DNA from: Tilletiopsis washingtonensis
Lineage: Eukaryota > Basidiomycota > Exobasidiomycetes > Entylomatales
Direction: 5' to 3'
Length of the DNA stretch: 64,000 nt
Assembly (NCBI RefSeq): GCF_003144115.1
Contig: NW_020312021.1
Location: 20,295 to 84,294, forward strand
The notes below the pieces were generated by a model. The model saw nothing but the letters and a program-made list of their open reading frames with translations, did no database searches and was not told the origin of the DNA. Positions 11,427-21,332 of the stretch are shown here, piece by piece. The position numbers were made by a program, and so were the translations under genes. The first letter of the stretch is position 1; each line of letters opens with the position of its first letter.

Positions 11427-13728
11427 GATGGAGAGGATGGGGAGTGGAGAGGAGGGATGCGGGGTGAGTGGTTGGGGTGTGGCGAGGCGTGGTCTTATAG
11501 GCGAGCGTCTTCCCCGCGTCGATGCGGGGGCGGGCGAATGGGAGTGCGGGGAAGCGGCAGGGTTGTGCAGGCGGAGCGCGGGCGTGCGCTGGAAGAACGA
11601 GGCAGGCCAGTGCGCTAGTGCCTTGGCAAGGGGAGATCGAGCGCGCGTTCGCCGTACGATCGGCGCGAGAGCGCAAGACAGACATGCCTCAGCGCCTCGC
11701 ACGCCGGCGCGCAGCGCAGCGGCAGACTCCGCGCCCGGAAGACACGGCCAGGCGGCGAAGGACGCTGGGATGGCGGCGGAGGGGCGTCGCCGTCGCCCAG
11801 GCACGCTCCCGGGCGAACCTCGATTGCACCGCCTTGCCCCGGACAGGGTTGCGCCTCTTGGCCCTCTCGCACACTGATCGGCTGCGAGCGAGGCATCTCT
11901 CCTGCAGTGGCGCGCTAGCCGAGGCGACGCCGAAGAGCGCACCCGCGCCGCACTGCCCGAGGGCACATGGCGCGGCTGAGCAGGCACAGCCGCCGCGCAG
12001 TGCCGGCGGCTGCCCGGCCTCTCACTCTGCACGTTCTCGGCCGCAGGCGGCCAGCATCGCGCTGCTGTGGCCCCAGCAGCACCTGCGCCGCTGCGCCGCA
12101 CGCGTGCCCTCGCAGAGTGCACGCCGCCGCGACAGCAATTTCCAGCCAGGCACCGCGGCTCCGCGTCTGCTTCTGCTCCCCGTGCTGCAGTGCTGGCGCT
12201 GGATCCGCGAGCTGCACGCAGAAATCGAAGCCCACGCACTCCGACGCCCTCTCGTCATGCCTCCAGAGGCCAGCAAGCTCGCGCGAGAAGATAAGCCTTC
12301 ACCAGTCGAGCGCGCCCAGGCGCTCGCGATCCATCTCGAATGCCTTGCCAGACGGGGCTCCGTCGACAAGCGGTGTCAGCTGATGCCCACGAGGACCGCT
12401 CGAACGTGCTCGTGCTCTGTGTCGAGCGCAGGCACTTCGCTCAGCTCTGCGACGTGGCTCATTCGCCGTCTGCGGCATTCGTCCGGGCGGAGTCAGCAGT
12501 TCTGCATCTGATGCGGGCCGCGCGTGCTGCACATCCGCACCTGAGCAGTGCAGTGCCGCACGACGGCGTCAGGCAAGGCGGCCGCTGCACGGGCGCAGCC
12601 GCCCGCGGGCCGCTGGCTTGGCTCTGCTCCGGCACTTGCGCCGTGTTGCGCGCGCAACCGAATGCCAGTGATTGGCCCGAACCGGGAGGCTTGGCGCTGT
12701 CGCTCTCCGCTGCGCACTCCGCCGCGTCTGGCTTCCCCGCAGTGCGGGGGAGGTCCTCGTGCCCTCGTCCAGCCGGCCTTTCCGCGCTTGCTCCTGCTCT
12801 CCTGCAGCGGCAAACGAGCGGCGGCTTCGCCGGACCGCCCCCAACATGGGCGACGCGGCTTTACGGAAGCGCCGCGCCGCCATCGCGCGCGAGACAGACA
12901 TCGGCCATCGCACGCGCAGCAGCGCCTGCAGTCGTCGCACACGGCGCAGCAGCACGTTTGCCAACGTCCACGTAAGCCCGCGCCGCCTCTTCCCCCGCGG
13001 ACAGCCACAGAGCGAGGCGCCGTCGCCGTGTGGCGCTGAGGCGGATCCCGCTTCGCCGCCCTCCGAGGAGGTCGCCTTCCGCAATCGATCGAGAACGCAC
13101 GCAGGACTGTGGAGATGCGGCCAGCCGAGGCGACGCGGGCCGCGTCTGAGCCCCAGATGCGTTGTCTGGGTGCTGCGTGCGCGACGCACAAGGGTCCCAT
13201 CCTTCGAAGCGCCCAAGCGAACGCTCGACCTCGGAGCGAGCCTCATCTGCAGGGTTCGCGAGTAACGCAATGGGCAGTCCGCCGCCGCCGATGTTGCGAG
13301 CAATGCACCGGCGCATATAGCCTTCGCGGTCCGCCTTACCGGACTGTCCGTGTCGCAGCCGCCGGCTCCGGCGAGCTCGCCGTGAGCACGCGGGAGGGGC
13401 GGAGTTGCAGGCGCGCGCAGCAGCAATGCGGGGGTGGCTTGCGCCAGGCACGCTCGACGGCGTGCGGTCCTTCGTCGCGCCGCGGCTGCGCATGCACAGC
13501 GCTGCCAGGAACGCTTCGCACTGTGCATAGACAGGAGCAGAGTTGATTGCTAAGGGCTACATGGGCGTCACGCATCGGAGCTCGTGAAGGGTCGTGTGCT
13601 GAGGCAAGAGGCTAGATCTGGGGTAATGCGGGGGATGCGGGGTCAAGTGATGGGTGGCCGCGGTTGAGGCGGCAGGGCGAGAGCGCCCAGGAACGGACCG
13701 GCGGCAACGAGACGCCTGCCTTGTCGAT
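11427..13728. other. 2.3-kb stretch without a confident gene
   Basis: Upstream of the MFS gene and downstream of the oxygenase gene. Long open frames occur on both strands but are Arg/Ala-rich shadows typical of GC-rich DNA. Two short pieces look faintly coding: 12302-12376 on the minus strand (ending DRERLGALDW before a stop) and parts of 12860-13490 on the minus strand. I could not join them into a phase-consistent model. It may be promoter and UTR, or hold a rapidly evolving gene. Confidence 0.4.
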
Positions 13729-15313
13729 CTATGCCGTGATGGCGGCACGCTGGCCGGCGCGCTCGCCATTGTAGTGCGTGACCTTGGCGCCGAACATCTC
13801 CTCGTGCTCGTGCCCGTCGTCGCCCTTCTTCGCGCCGCCCTGGCCGTAGCGGCGCACACGCTCGCGCTCCCACTCGCCGGCCGTCGGAATCTTCTTGCCG
13901 GCGGCCCGCGTCTCGGCCCACAGGTCGCGGCCGTCGAGCGCTTCCCGGATGACGGGGCTGTCGAGCGTCTCGAGCGGCACGTCCTCGTTGAGCAGCGCAA
14001 AGTAGAAGCAGCCGAGGCGCGTGTACTGCGCCTGGTCCGCCGGCGGCGCCACGACGCGGTGGATGCAGCTCTTGAGGTAGCCGCCCGAGAGGAAGTGCAT
14101 CGCGTCGCCGAGGTTGAGCACGACGGCGTTGTCGGCATGCTTGACGAGGCGCCACTTGTTGTCGGGCATGAGCACTTCCAGCGACGTGATTGGCTGGCTC
14201 CACAGGACGGACACCGAATTGAAGTCTGCAGCGACAATCAGCCATGGCCCAACCACACACGCTCCTCCAAGCACACACCAGTGTGGCCCTGCAGACGCAC
14301 GCCGCCGAGCTTGTCGTCGTCGGCCTTGTCGGGCGTGTGGTACATGGCGTAGCGCAGCAGGTCGATGCCGCGCTTCTCGGGCTCGCGCGAGAGGTCGTAC
14401 AGCGTGTGCACGGGCAGCTTGAGCACGAGCGAGAGCACGTTGAGCACCTTGCGCAGGATCACGTCGTGGTTAAACTTGGCAAACTCCTCCACCTCGGGGA
14501 TCAGCGGCTGCAGCGCCGCGGGGAAGAGCGAGGAGCGCGCCGCCGGGGCGAAGGACTGCGAGCCGAAGTTGAGTTGCTGCAGGGAGGGCTGTCAGCACAT
14601 GAGCAGAGCAAGCCTATCCGGGGCAGATCACCTCGATGCGGTCCTTGACACCATTGATGCTGCAATGCGGAAATAGCATCAGCAGCTGCACGCTGGCCAG
14701 CGAGCTGCAGCGACAGCACTTCTTGCCCCACTGCCGCTCATCTGAACTCACCTCCAGTGGCCCTGATTCTTGTAGCTGAAAGATGTGATTCGTCAGCAGC
14801 CATTCGGAGCAGACTTGACAAGCGCAGGCGTGGGCTAGAGGTTGGCTGCGGGCTGTCGCAGCTACCTCACACGAGGCTGCAGCTCCTGCGTTGCAGCTGC
14901 AGTGCGCCAGCCTGCGATGCTGCTGCCGACTGCCCAGCTACTTTCACCACCTGCCTCCGCACCTGCCACCGCGCCCTCCCTGCACCCACTCACCCGACGA
15001 AGCTGCCCTTGCCGAGCATGTCCGCCTTGTACTTGCTCTTGTCCTCCTCCGACACGCCCGTGAAGCCGTACTGGCCGATGGCAAACTGGCGCAGCACCTG
15101 CTCGTACGACCAGCCGTGGTTCACGGCATAGGCAAAGCCGTCGCGGCGGAAGGCGGCGTCGGCCTCGCGCACGAGCTCCTCGGGGATCTGGTCGAACTCG
15201 TCGCCCGTCACGAGCGAAAGGTCGAGCGTGCTGAGCTGCGCCCACTCCAAGTCCTCCTGCTGCGTCGGCTTCGGCGGCGTCCAAACGGGAATGTCGAGCG
15301 TGGAAGAGGGCAT
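13729..15313 (-). CDS. 2-oxoglutarate/Fe(II)-dependent dioxygenase, isopenicillin N synthase-like
   Basis: Predicted 388 aa in five exons (14994-15313, 14752-14775, 14632-14659, 14279-14576, 13729-14225); two exons are only 24 and 28 nt, and every phase closes. The N-terminal DIOX_N-type half (PEELVREADAAFRRDGFAY) is followed by GYKNQGHW and a jelly-roll core. Iron ligands are His and Asp of HTDFNSVSVLWSQ and the distal His of SCIHRVVAPP. The Arg expected to bind 2-oxoglutarate is in YTRLGCFYF, but the usual R-x-S is R-x-G here. The family hydroxylates or desaturates small molecules; in fungi it covers thymine/taurine-like catabolism and secondary metabolism. No biosynthetic neighbours are present, so the substrate is unknown. 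Confidence 0.92.
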
Positions 15314-15928
15314 GCTGGGCGGTGCGGTTGCGTATGAGATGGGATATCGTGAGCGTCGCCTTGCTCCATGCTCGTTACTTAAGGGCTCCCTCCGACGACG
15401 TGCCGCGAGGGGCCCTCGGACGCTGGCGTGCTGCCGCCATTGCGAGCCCCGGTCGGGCACGACGGGCGTTCGTGCTCGGCATGCTGATCGCCCTTGTGCG
15501 GCCAACGTTTCTTCGCGCTTGTGGAGGTGCGGAGGGCACGCGCCGCACGGCCGCGATGCGGCACGATTTTGGCGCGAGCACGCCATCGCCGAAGCACGCC
15601 TTCGCGCGCTCCCAGCGCCGCGCCCTCGCGCAGCGCCCGGAGCGCGGCGCTGAGCGCACGTGTGGCCGTACACGAGAACATTCGGGCAGGCCACACCACC
15701 TCGGCCCTCCCCATCCTCATCAAAGCGCAGGGCCTCGGCTGCGTCGGTGGTGTCAGAATCGAGGGCGGGAGAGGTGGTGCGCATGTCGCCTTAGCGAGGA
15801 CCGAGATCACTCAAGCGGTCCGGCGGGCCGGGGCGATCAATTAAAGGAAGCGCCCCTGACTCTCGGCGGCGTGCTCCGCGTGCTCGACAGGGGCAGATCA
15901 AGGCTTTCGGATTACCCGCACTGCGGCC
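15314..15928. other. Promoter region of the oxygenase gene
   Basis: 615 bp between the oxygenase start and the stop of the next minus-strand gene. No recognisable element, repeat or ORF with protein-like composition. Confidence 0.5.
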
Positions 15929-17504
15929 CTAGAGCGACTGTGCGCCGTCGCCGAAGAAGGCGGTGACAACGGCGAGCGTGGCATCGTACACGCGGCTCGG
16001 GCCTGGGTCGGCGGCCTCGAGCAGCTCCTCGAAGCGCGCAGACAGCTCTCTGAGCATCGTCGCGGTTCGTGCGTCTGCCTCGGCTGGAGCAGGGAGTTTG
16101 ATTCAGCGATCACCCATGGCTGGGTTCGAGGCGCAACGCACCGGATTCTGGCAGTTCGGAGGACAGCGAGAGCGTGCAGCGAGCAGAGCCCCACCGAGAA
16201 AACGACACCGGCGAGCGGAGAACGAGCTTGGCTCCACTGAGTGCGCTGCGTCAGCTTGACTCGGCGCCAGCGGCAACATACGGCTCACATGCTATTCTCG
16301 AATGTGAGCGTTTCGCGAGCGGTCGACTGCCCTCGGCACAGGTCGGGCCGTGCGCTGCTGAGCGACTCAAAGAGCCTCGAGCGCACCTGCAGCAGCGCCC
16401 GCCGTGTCCTGACCGCGATCAGCAGAGCCGGCGCGTCGCCTGCACGCTCCCAGCTGTGAAAGCAACGTGAGCACAGATGGTATGCTGCAGATCAGCGGAC
16501 GTACCGCGCGACGTGCGGCTCGAGCGAGCCTCGCAATTGGGACGGCAGCCGTGCTTGCATGCGCTCGACTCGCGGTGTCGAGGCGGCAGACAATGTCGAC
16601 GCCGCGTCTTCGCGGATGTCCAGCTGCAATGAGAACATCTCGTTGTCGGCAGCATAGTGGAGAGAGACGCCGCGCCGCGAGCTGCTTTGGTCCGTCGTCT
16701 CCACGCGGGTCAGACGCAGGCCTGAAAACTCTTCTTGCGCATTAAGCTGAAAAGACCAGCGTCAGCGCAAGCGGGCAGAATGTCTGCTGCGAGACGAAGC
16801 CACATGCCTCCACATGTCGAGCCACCATGATTTGGACTCACCCCAGCCTTTGCCCCAGCTAGCCGAGCCTCTGGATCGGTCTCCTCCATCCCGCCCGCCT
16901 CTATCAATGGCGCTGGCAGCAGGGCGCCGCCGAGACTGTCGCCGCCCGCCGCAGGTCCAAAACCAAGGAGCTGAGAAAGCGCCGAAGGTGTTGAAGTAAG
17001 AATTGCAGTTCTGGAAGAGCAGCGACGGTGAGCACGACCCAGCGCAGTCACACGAGCAACTCACAACGCCTCGTCGTCTGCCTCGCGCAGCCGGCGCTCG
17101 AGCTCTGCCTGCTCCGCAGCCCACTGGCGGCGCGACTGAGAATCATCTGTAGCGCTTGCACTGCTGCGTCGGGCCCTCTCGCGCGCAAGATCGCCTCGCA
17201 GCCGCCGCACGTCGAGCTCGGCGTCTGCAAGCTGCTGCTCGAGCGCCGCCCGCTCGGCGCGCTCCTTTGCCTCGCGGGCCGAACCTCCGCCTGGGCCGGA
17301 CGTCGAGTGCGGCGACGAGCGTGCACCGCGAGATGTGCGCTGCACGAGCGCCGAGGTCGATGGCCGTTGGCTCGGCCGGCCTGCAGCAAGTGCCGCTGTC
17401 GTGCGCGGAGTCGAGGCCTTGGGCGACGCGCCGGCCGCCCGCCGCGGACTGGTGCGCGTGCCGGGCGACGTGGGCGGGGGCTGTGACAGCGAAGGCGACG
17501 ACAT
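15929..17504 (-). CDS. Coiled-coil protein with C-terminal globular domain, possible CENP-P/Ctf19-like kinetochore subunit
   Basis: Six exons joined by hand (17065-17504, 16842-17010, 16505-16746, 16289-16453, 16142-16236, 15929-16083); all five intron phases close and give 421 aa. Residues 1-75 are Ser/Pro/Arg-rich and disordered. Residues about 75-147 form a coiled coil (LEQQLADAELDVRRLRGDL, QAELERRLREADDEAL). The C-terminal half starts EEFSGLRLTRVETTD, continues VSLHYAADNEMFSLQLDI, then FESLSSARPDL, IGAKLVLRSPVSFSRWG and a helical end TMLRELSARFEELLEA. A coiled coil followed by a G-L-x-h-T-x-h strand is the architecture of RWD-type kinetochore proteins, and the order best recalls CENP-P (Ctf19), with CENP-O or Csm1/Pcs1 as alternatives. 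This name is inference; the gene itself is well supported. Head-to-head with lipoyl synthase. Confidence 0.6.
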
Positions 17505-17832
17505 GCGGAGAGAAGAGAGAGATGCGTGGTGGCTTGTGCGAAGGCAGTGGTGCGGAGGCAAGTGTTGGGAGTGCGAGTGTGGAGCAGGCGCAGCGAGATC
17601 AACACTTCGCGCCTTGGCGGGCGGCAGCAGCGCGACGCGGCGCGTGGGAGCAGCGGCGGCGTGACTAAGCAGGCACCCAGATTTGGCTCTTGAGGCGGGC
17701 GGCGGTGGCCGAGCTTGCGCTTGCGCCGGCCCAGCCCGGCGGCACCAGCCAGCCCCTGCGCCACCACGAACCCTGGGCGGCCCCACCTTCTCTCTCACAC
17801 CATCCTCTCCCAGCCCACTCCCCACCCCCAGC
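17505..17832. promoter_or_regulatory. Divergent promoter region, kinetochore-like gene / LIP5
   Basis: 328 bp between divergent start codons. CT-rich sequence with short runs of CCCA directly precedes the lipoyl synthase start, as in many basidiomycete leaders. No TATA element seen. Confidence 0.5.
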
Positions 17833-19247
17833 ATGCTCGCCCGCCCGCTCCTCCGCCAGCACACCAGCTCCGGCCTCATCGCTGCGGCGGCCAGCTGTGC
17901 CGGCAGCAGCGCGCCCGGGCCGTCGCGCCAGCTCGCCACCGCGGCGCCGTCCCCGCGCGTCGCCGCCTTCCGCGCTGCCCTCGCCGCCGACGCTGCGCCG
18001 GCCGATGCGCTCCTCGATGCGCCCACGCGCATCGCCATGGGCCGCACGTCCGACGCCCGCCTGCCGGCGCACCTGCGCACCTCGATTCCCACGGGCAAGA
18101 ACTTCACGCGCATCAAGCGCGACGTGCGTGCGCTGGGTCTCGCCACCGTGTGTGAGGAGGCGCGCTGCCCCAACATCGGCGAGTGCTGGGGCGGCGAGAA
18201 GGGCACGAGCACGGCCACGATCATGGTGAGTGCCGAAAGGCGGCAGCCGTTGGGCTAGAGGGTGCGCGAGGGCCGTGCGCCGCTCTCAGTGCTCCAGGGC
18301 GCCGCAAGCCGCACCGCACTGCAAAGGCTGACACTCGCTCCAGCTCATGGGCGACACGTGCACCCGCGGCTGCCGCTTCTGCAGCGTCAAGACGTCCCGT
18401 GCGCCGGCGCCAGTCGACGCTCACGAGCCGGAGAACGTATCCGAGGCCATCTCACGCTGGGGGCTGGGCTACATCGTGCTCACCTCCGTCGACCGCGACG
18501 ACATGTCCGACGGCGGCAGCGCGCACATTGCGAGCACCATCTCCAACATCAAGCTCAAGGCGCCCGACACGCTCGTCGAGGCGCTTGTGCCCGACTTCCA
18601 GGGCAACCGCGAGCACATTGAGAAGGTGGCGCGCAGCGGGCTCGACGTGTTCGCGCACAACATTGAGACGGTCGAGCGCACGACGCCAGACGTGCGCGAC
18701 CGGCGGGCAGGCTACCGGCAGACGCTCGGCGTGCTCAAGGCTGCCAAGGACATGGTGCCGAGCCTGCTCACCAAGACGAGCATCATGCTGGGCTGTGGCG
18801 AGGAGGACGCCGAGGTGGAGCAGACGCTGCGAGGTGAGTCACGTCAGAAGCGCGAGCCTGTGCACTAGCTGACCAGTTGCACAGACCTGCGGGAGCACAA
18901 CGTCGACGTCGTGACGCTCGGCCAGTACATGCGCCCGACGAAGCGGCACATGAAGGTGCATGCCTATGTCTCGCCCGAGAAGTTCTCGCACTGGGAGACG
19001 CGGGCCAAGGAGCTCGGCTTCCTGTACGTCGCCAGTGGTCCGCTTGTCCGCAGCAGCTACCGCGCCGGAGAGTACTTTGTGAGTCGCTCGTGCGTCTCGC
19101 CGTCGCGTTCTGTGCTGATGCGGTCCTTCGCAGATCGAGAACGTGCTCAAGAAGCGCCGCGGTCTTGCTGGCGAAGGCAGTCCGGCTGGACCGGCGGCCC
19201 TCAGCAGCGAGTCTGGCACCGGACTTGCTGGCGAGGCGCGGTCTTAG
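17833..19247 (+). CDS. LIP5: Lipoyl synthase, mitochondrial
   Basis: Radical SAM enzyme that inserts two sulphurs into octanoyl groups of lipoate-dependent enzymes (PDH, OGDH, GcvH) in mitochondria. Predicted 396 aa, four exons (17833-18225, 18344-18833, 18885-19078, 19134-19247) with closing phases. The N-terminus is Arg/Ala/Ser-rich without acidic residues at first, as expected for a mitochondrial presequence. The auxiliary 4Fe-4S cluster ligands are in [15 protein letters not shown]; the radical SAM CxxxCxxC is in [14 protein letters not shown]. Further family motifs are [61 protein letters not shown] and the C-terminal [11 protein letters not shown], which supplies the conserved Ser ligand. 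Nothing is missing. Confidence 0.98.
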
Positions 19248-19747
19248 ATGCGTAGATTATCGTGCAATTTGGGCTCGGGGCTCGTGCCGTGTGCCAGCCC
19301 TTGAAATGCGACGTGGACTCTCTTGCCTCCTCTGTCTGTCGTCGAGGCGTAGTCGCGGGCCGTGAGGTTGCCACTTTCCCGCTGTGCTCGACCTTCGCAC
19401 TGGCAGTTCGCCGTATCTTCCTGTCACGTTTCTGCTGTCCGAGTCAGCGCTTGTTGCGGTATGAGCTCTGGTGAAGCCGGGAGCCAGGCAAAGGCGCACC
19501 AGCCGACGCACGGATCAGCAGGAGATGGCTTGGCTCGCCGCGTAAAGCTGCGCGCGGAGGTGGACGAGAGCGGCTCCGCCGCCGCGCGCCGCGCCGAGAT
19601 GTCATCAGGCTCATCAACGCACCCTGCCTGACTCCCGACTACATCCTTCGCGCACCCTTCTCAGCCCCTCGTCCTCTCGCCGCCTCGCAGAGCACGTACT
19701 GCGCCTGCACTGAAGCGTCCTCAGAGCCGCCACGCTACGCTGCCGCC
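19248..19747. other. Intergenic region, promoter of signal peptide peptidase
   Basis: 500 bp between two co-directional genes. The last 130 bp are CT/CA-rich. No other structure seen. Confidence 0.5.
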
Positions 19748-21162
19748 ATGGCGTCGCAGTCCGGGCTCTACGTGGCGTATGGTGCGTCGCTCGCTGCCGC
19801 GTCTGTCAGCAGCACCAGTCTGACGTGCTCGTCTCAGGCGCGCTGATGTCGGGCGCCCTCGTGCCCATCTACTACGGAGCATTCGCCTCGCTGCCGCCGT
19901 CGCCGCTGCCCGCCAGTGCCGCCGACTCGGACGCCGATGCCGGCAGCGACGACGAAGAGACGCTGCAGAGCGAGGCGCTGACGTCGAGCGAGGCCTACCT
20001 CTTCCCGCTCCTCGGCAGCGCCGTACTCGCCGGCATGTACGTGCTTGTCAAGCTCGTCGACCGCCGGTACCTTGACGTGCTGCTCGGCGCGTACTTTGGC
20101 GTGGTCGGCGCAGCTGCGGTCTGGAAGGTGAGCGCAAGAGAGGTGAAGCGCACGCGGCGCGCAGGAGATGGGACGCAGGGTCAGCTGTGACGCCGAGGCT
20201 GACCGTGCTTGCCTCAGTCCGCACATGGAGTTGTCCGTGGCATCCTTGGGCGCGCGCGGTGGGCATCCTTCACCGCCTACCGGCTGGTCGTCACGCGCGA
20301 GGCACCTGCCAAGCGAGCGGCGAAGAAGGGCAAGGGCCGGTCGAAGGCAAAGAAGGCGGCTGCTGGTACGTGCGCTGTGGGCAGCAGCTGTCCCAGAGCT
20401 CATCAGGCGCCCCGCAGAGTCCGTCTTTGCGACCAAGCTCTCGATCCTGTCGCTGCCGCTGGGCCTGCTGTCGGGTGCCATCGTGCTCTCGTACCTCTAC
20501 ACGAAGCACTGGGTGCTGTCGAACATCCTGGCGCTCTCGCTCGCGCACTCGGGCATCACGCTCATGGCGCTCGACTCGTTCCGCACCGGCGGCATCATGC
20601 TGCTCGGCCTCTTTGCGTACGACATCTTCTGGGTGTTTGGCACCGACGTCATGGTCTCGGTGGCGCGCGGCCTCGACGGGCCGATCAAGATCACGTTCCC
20701 GAAGAACTTTGCCGACGGCCTGCAGCGCGCGCTCGAGGGCGCCGAGCCGGACTGGAAGCTGACGATGCTCGGCCTCGGCGACATTGTCATCCCCGGTGAG
20801 GCGTGTGCATGAGGTGCTCATCCGCTGCGGCCCACTGACGGCTGCTCGCAGGCATCTTCATCGCTCTGGCGCTGCGCTTCGACCTCGCACAGCACCGCGC
20901 TGCACACCCGACGTCGCGCACGCGCCGCGTCTTCCGTCGGCCGTACTTCCGCGCGACGCTCGCGGCGTACATCGCCGGCCTGGCGACGACGATGGGCGTG
21001 ATGCACGTCTTCCAGGCCGCGCAGCCGGCGCTGCTCTACCTCAGCCCGGCGTGCATCCTCGCCGTGCTAGGCACGGCGCTGCGGCGCGGCGAGGTGGCCC
21101 AGGTGTGGGCGTGGAGCGAGGAGGAGGAGCAGGAGGAGCAGGAGGCAGACAAGGAAGACTAG
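19748..21162 (+). CDS. Signal peptide peptidase, intramembrane aspartyl protease
   Basis: Presenilin-type protease of the ER membrane that cleaves leftover signal peptides and some tail-anchored proteins. Predicted 386 aa, five exons (19748-19781, 19838-20127, 20218-20365, 20418-20795, 20852-21162); the first coding exon is only 34 nt and all phases close. Catalytic motifs are present: YD in FAYDIFWVFGTDVMV, GxGD in MLGLGDIVIP, and the PAL motif in AAQPALLYLSP. About nine hydrophobic segments are visible. A Lys/Arg/Ala-rich loop (KRAAKKGKGRSKAKK) lies between transmembrane segments before the catalytic half. The C-terminal tail is almost pure Glu/Gln/Asp, with no KKxx ER-retrieval signal at the very end. 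Confidence 0.97.
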
Positions 21163-21332
21163 GCAAGCGGCGCAATGCAGGGCTAGGAGATGGATGCTTT
21201 GGTGCAAGAGGACAATCCCGAAGAGAGGAGCGCAGGCTGGGATCGTCGCTTCGGGGCATGGGTGAGGGGCGTTGCTTGCGGGCGGGGCGTGTCATGGGAG
21301 ATGTGGAGCGGCATGAGACAGTCTTGAGAGGA

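Noticed and set aside
11522-12511. 329-residue plus-strand frame upstream of the MFS gene
   Set aside because: Arg/Ala-rich, overlaps the MFS promoter, no recognisable domain.
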